The notes beneath the pieces were generated by a model. That model ran no database searches and was not told the origin of the DNA. It was given only the letters and a program-made list of their open reading frames with translations. 5,417 nucleotides of DNA from CAYRVX01 sp964642165 (lineage in GTDB: Bacteria > Planctomycetota > Phycisphaerae > SM23-33). Where the stretch lies: the NCBI GenBank assembly GCA_964642165.1, contig CAZXOC010000413.1, forward strand, positions 1 through 5,417, read 5' to 3'. A program made the position numbers and the translations under genes. This document shows positions 5,392 through 5,417 of this stretch, piece by piece (the stretch's first letter is position 1; each line of letters starts with the position of its first letter).

Positions 5392-5417
5392 GGGAACGCT
5401 CCTGTCTGTCGCTTGCG

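Overview
The window is a GC-rich bacterial segment, roughly two thirds G+C by eye. All seven supported genes lie on the minus strand, so transcription runs from right (5417) to left (1). Shine-Dalgarno sequences of the AGGAG type precede most starts, which fits a bacterium. The sequence alone does not allow a safe phylum assignment. No rRNA, tRNA, CRISPR array or insertion sequence is visible, and no gene-free stretch exceeds about 135 bases.

Right part (5391 to 1759), in transcription order: etfB (electron transfer flavoprotein beta subunit), an unrecognised 79-residue two-helix membrane protein, etfA (alpha subunit), and a GlcD/D-lactate dehydrogenase-type FAD oxidoreductase. EtfA and EtfB resemble the Acidaminococcus/clostridial, NAD-linked class of Etf that takes part in flavin-based bifurcation or confurcation. 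The gene order (etfB, etfA, glcD-like dehydrogenase) matches the lactate dehydrogenase-Etf operon lctBCD of Acetobacterium woodii as I recall it. The likely module is a D-2-hydroxyacid dehydrogenase that passes electrons to or from an EtfAB partner. The EtfA here lacks the N-terminal ferredoxin-like extension of LctC, and no CCG-type Fe-S subunit (GlcF) is visible.

Middle part (1758 to 1036): a compact toxin-antitoxin pair with a DUF433 antitoxin and a DUF5615 PIN-like toxin. The two genes overlap by 17 bases. A good candidate sigma70-type promoter and an inverted repeat lie just upstream.

Left part (1035 to 1): a 113-residue two-helix membrane protein of unknown function, a 133-base intergenic region with a striking 10-bp perfect inverted repeat, and the first 147 codons of a second GlcD-type oxidoreductase that runs off the left edge. 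This second copy is about 78% identical in protein to the first over the shared part. DNA identity is uneven, with a 110-base core at about 95% between less similar flanks, which suggests a tandem duplication with later local gene conversion or selection.

The most unusual points are the small membrane protein wedged between etfB and etfA, the duplicated dehydrogenase genes separated by a toxin-antitoxin module, and the isolated AT-rich palindrome ahead of the second dehydrogenase gene.
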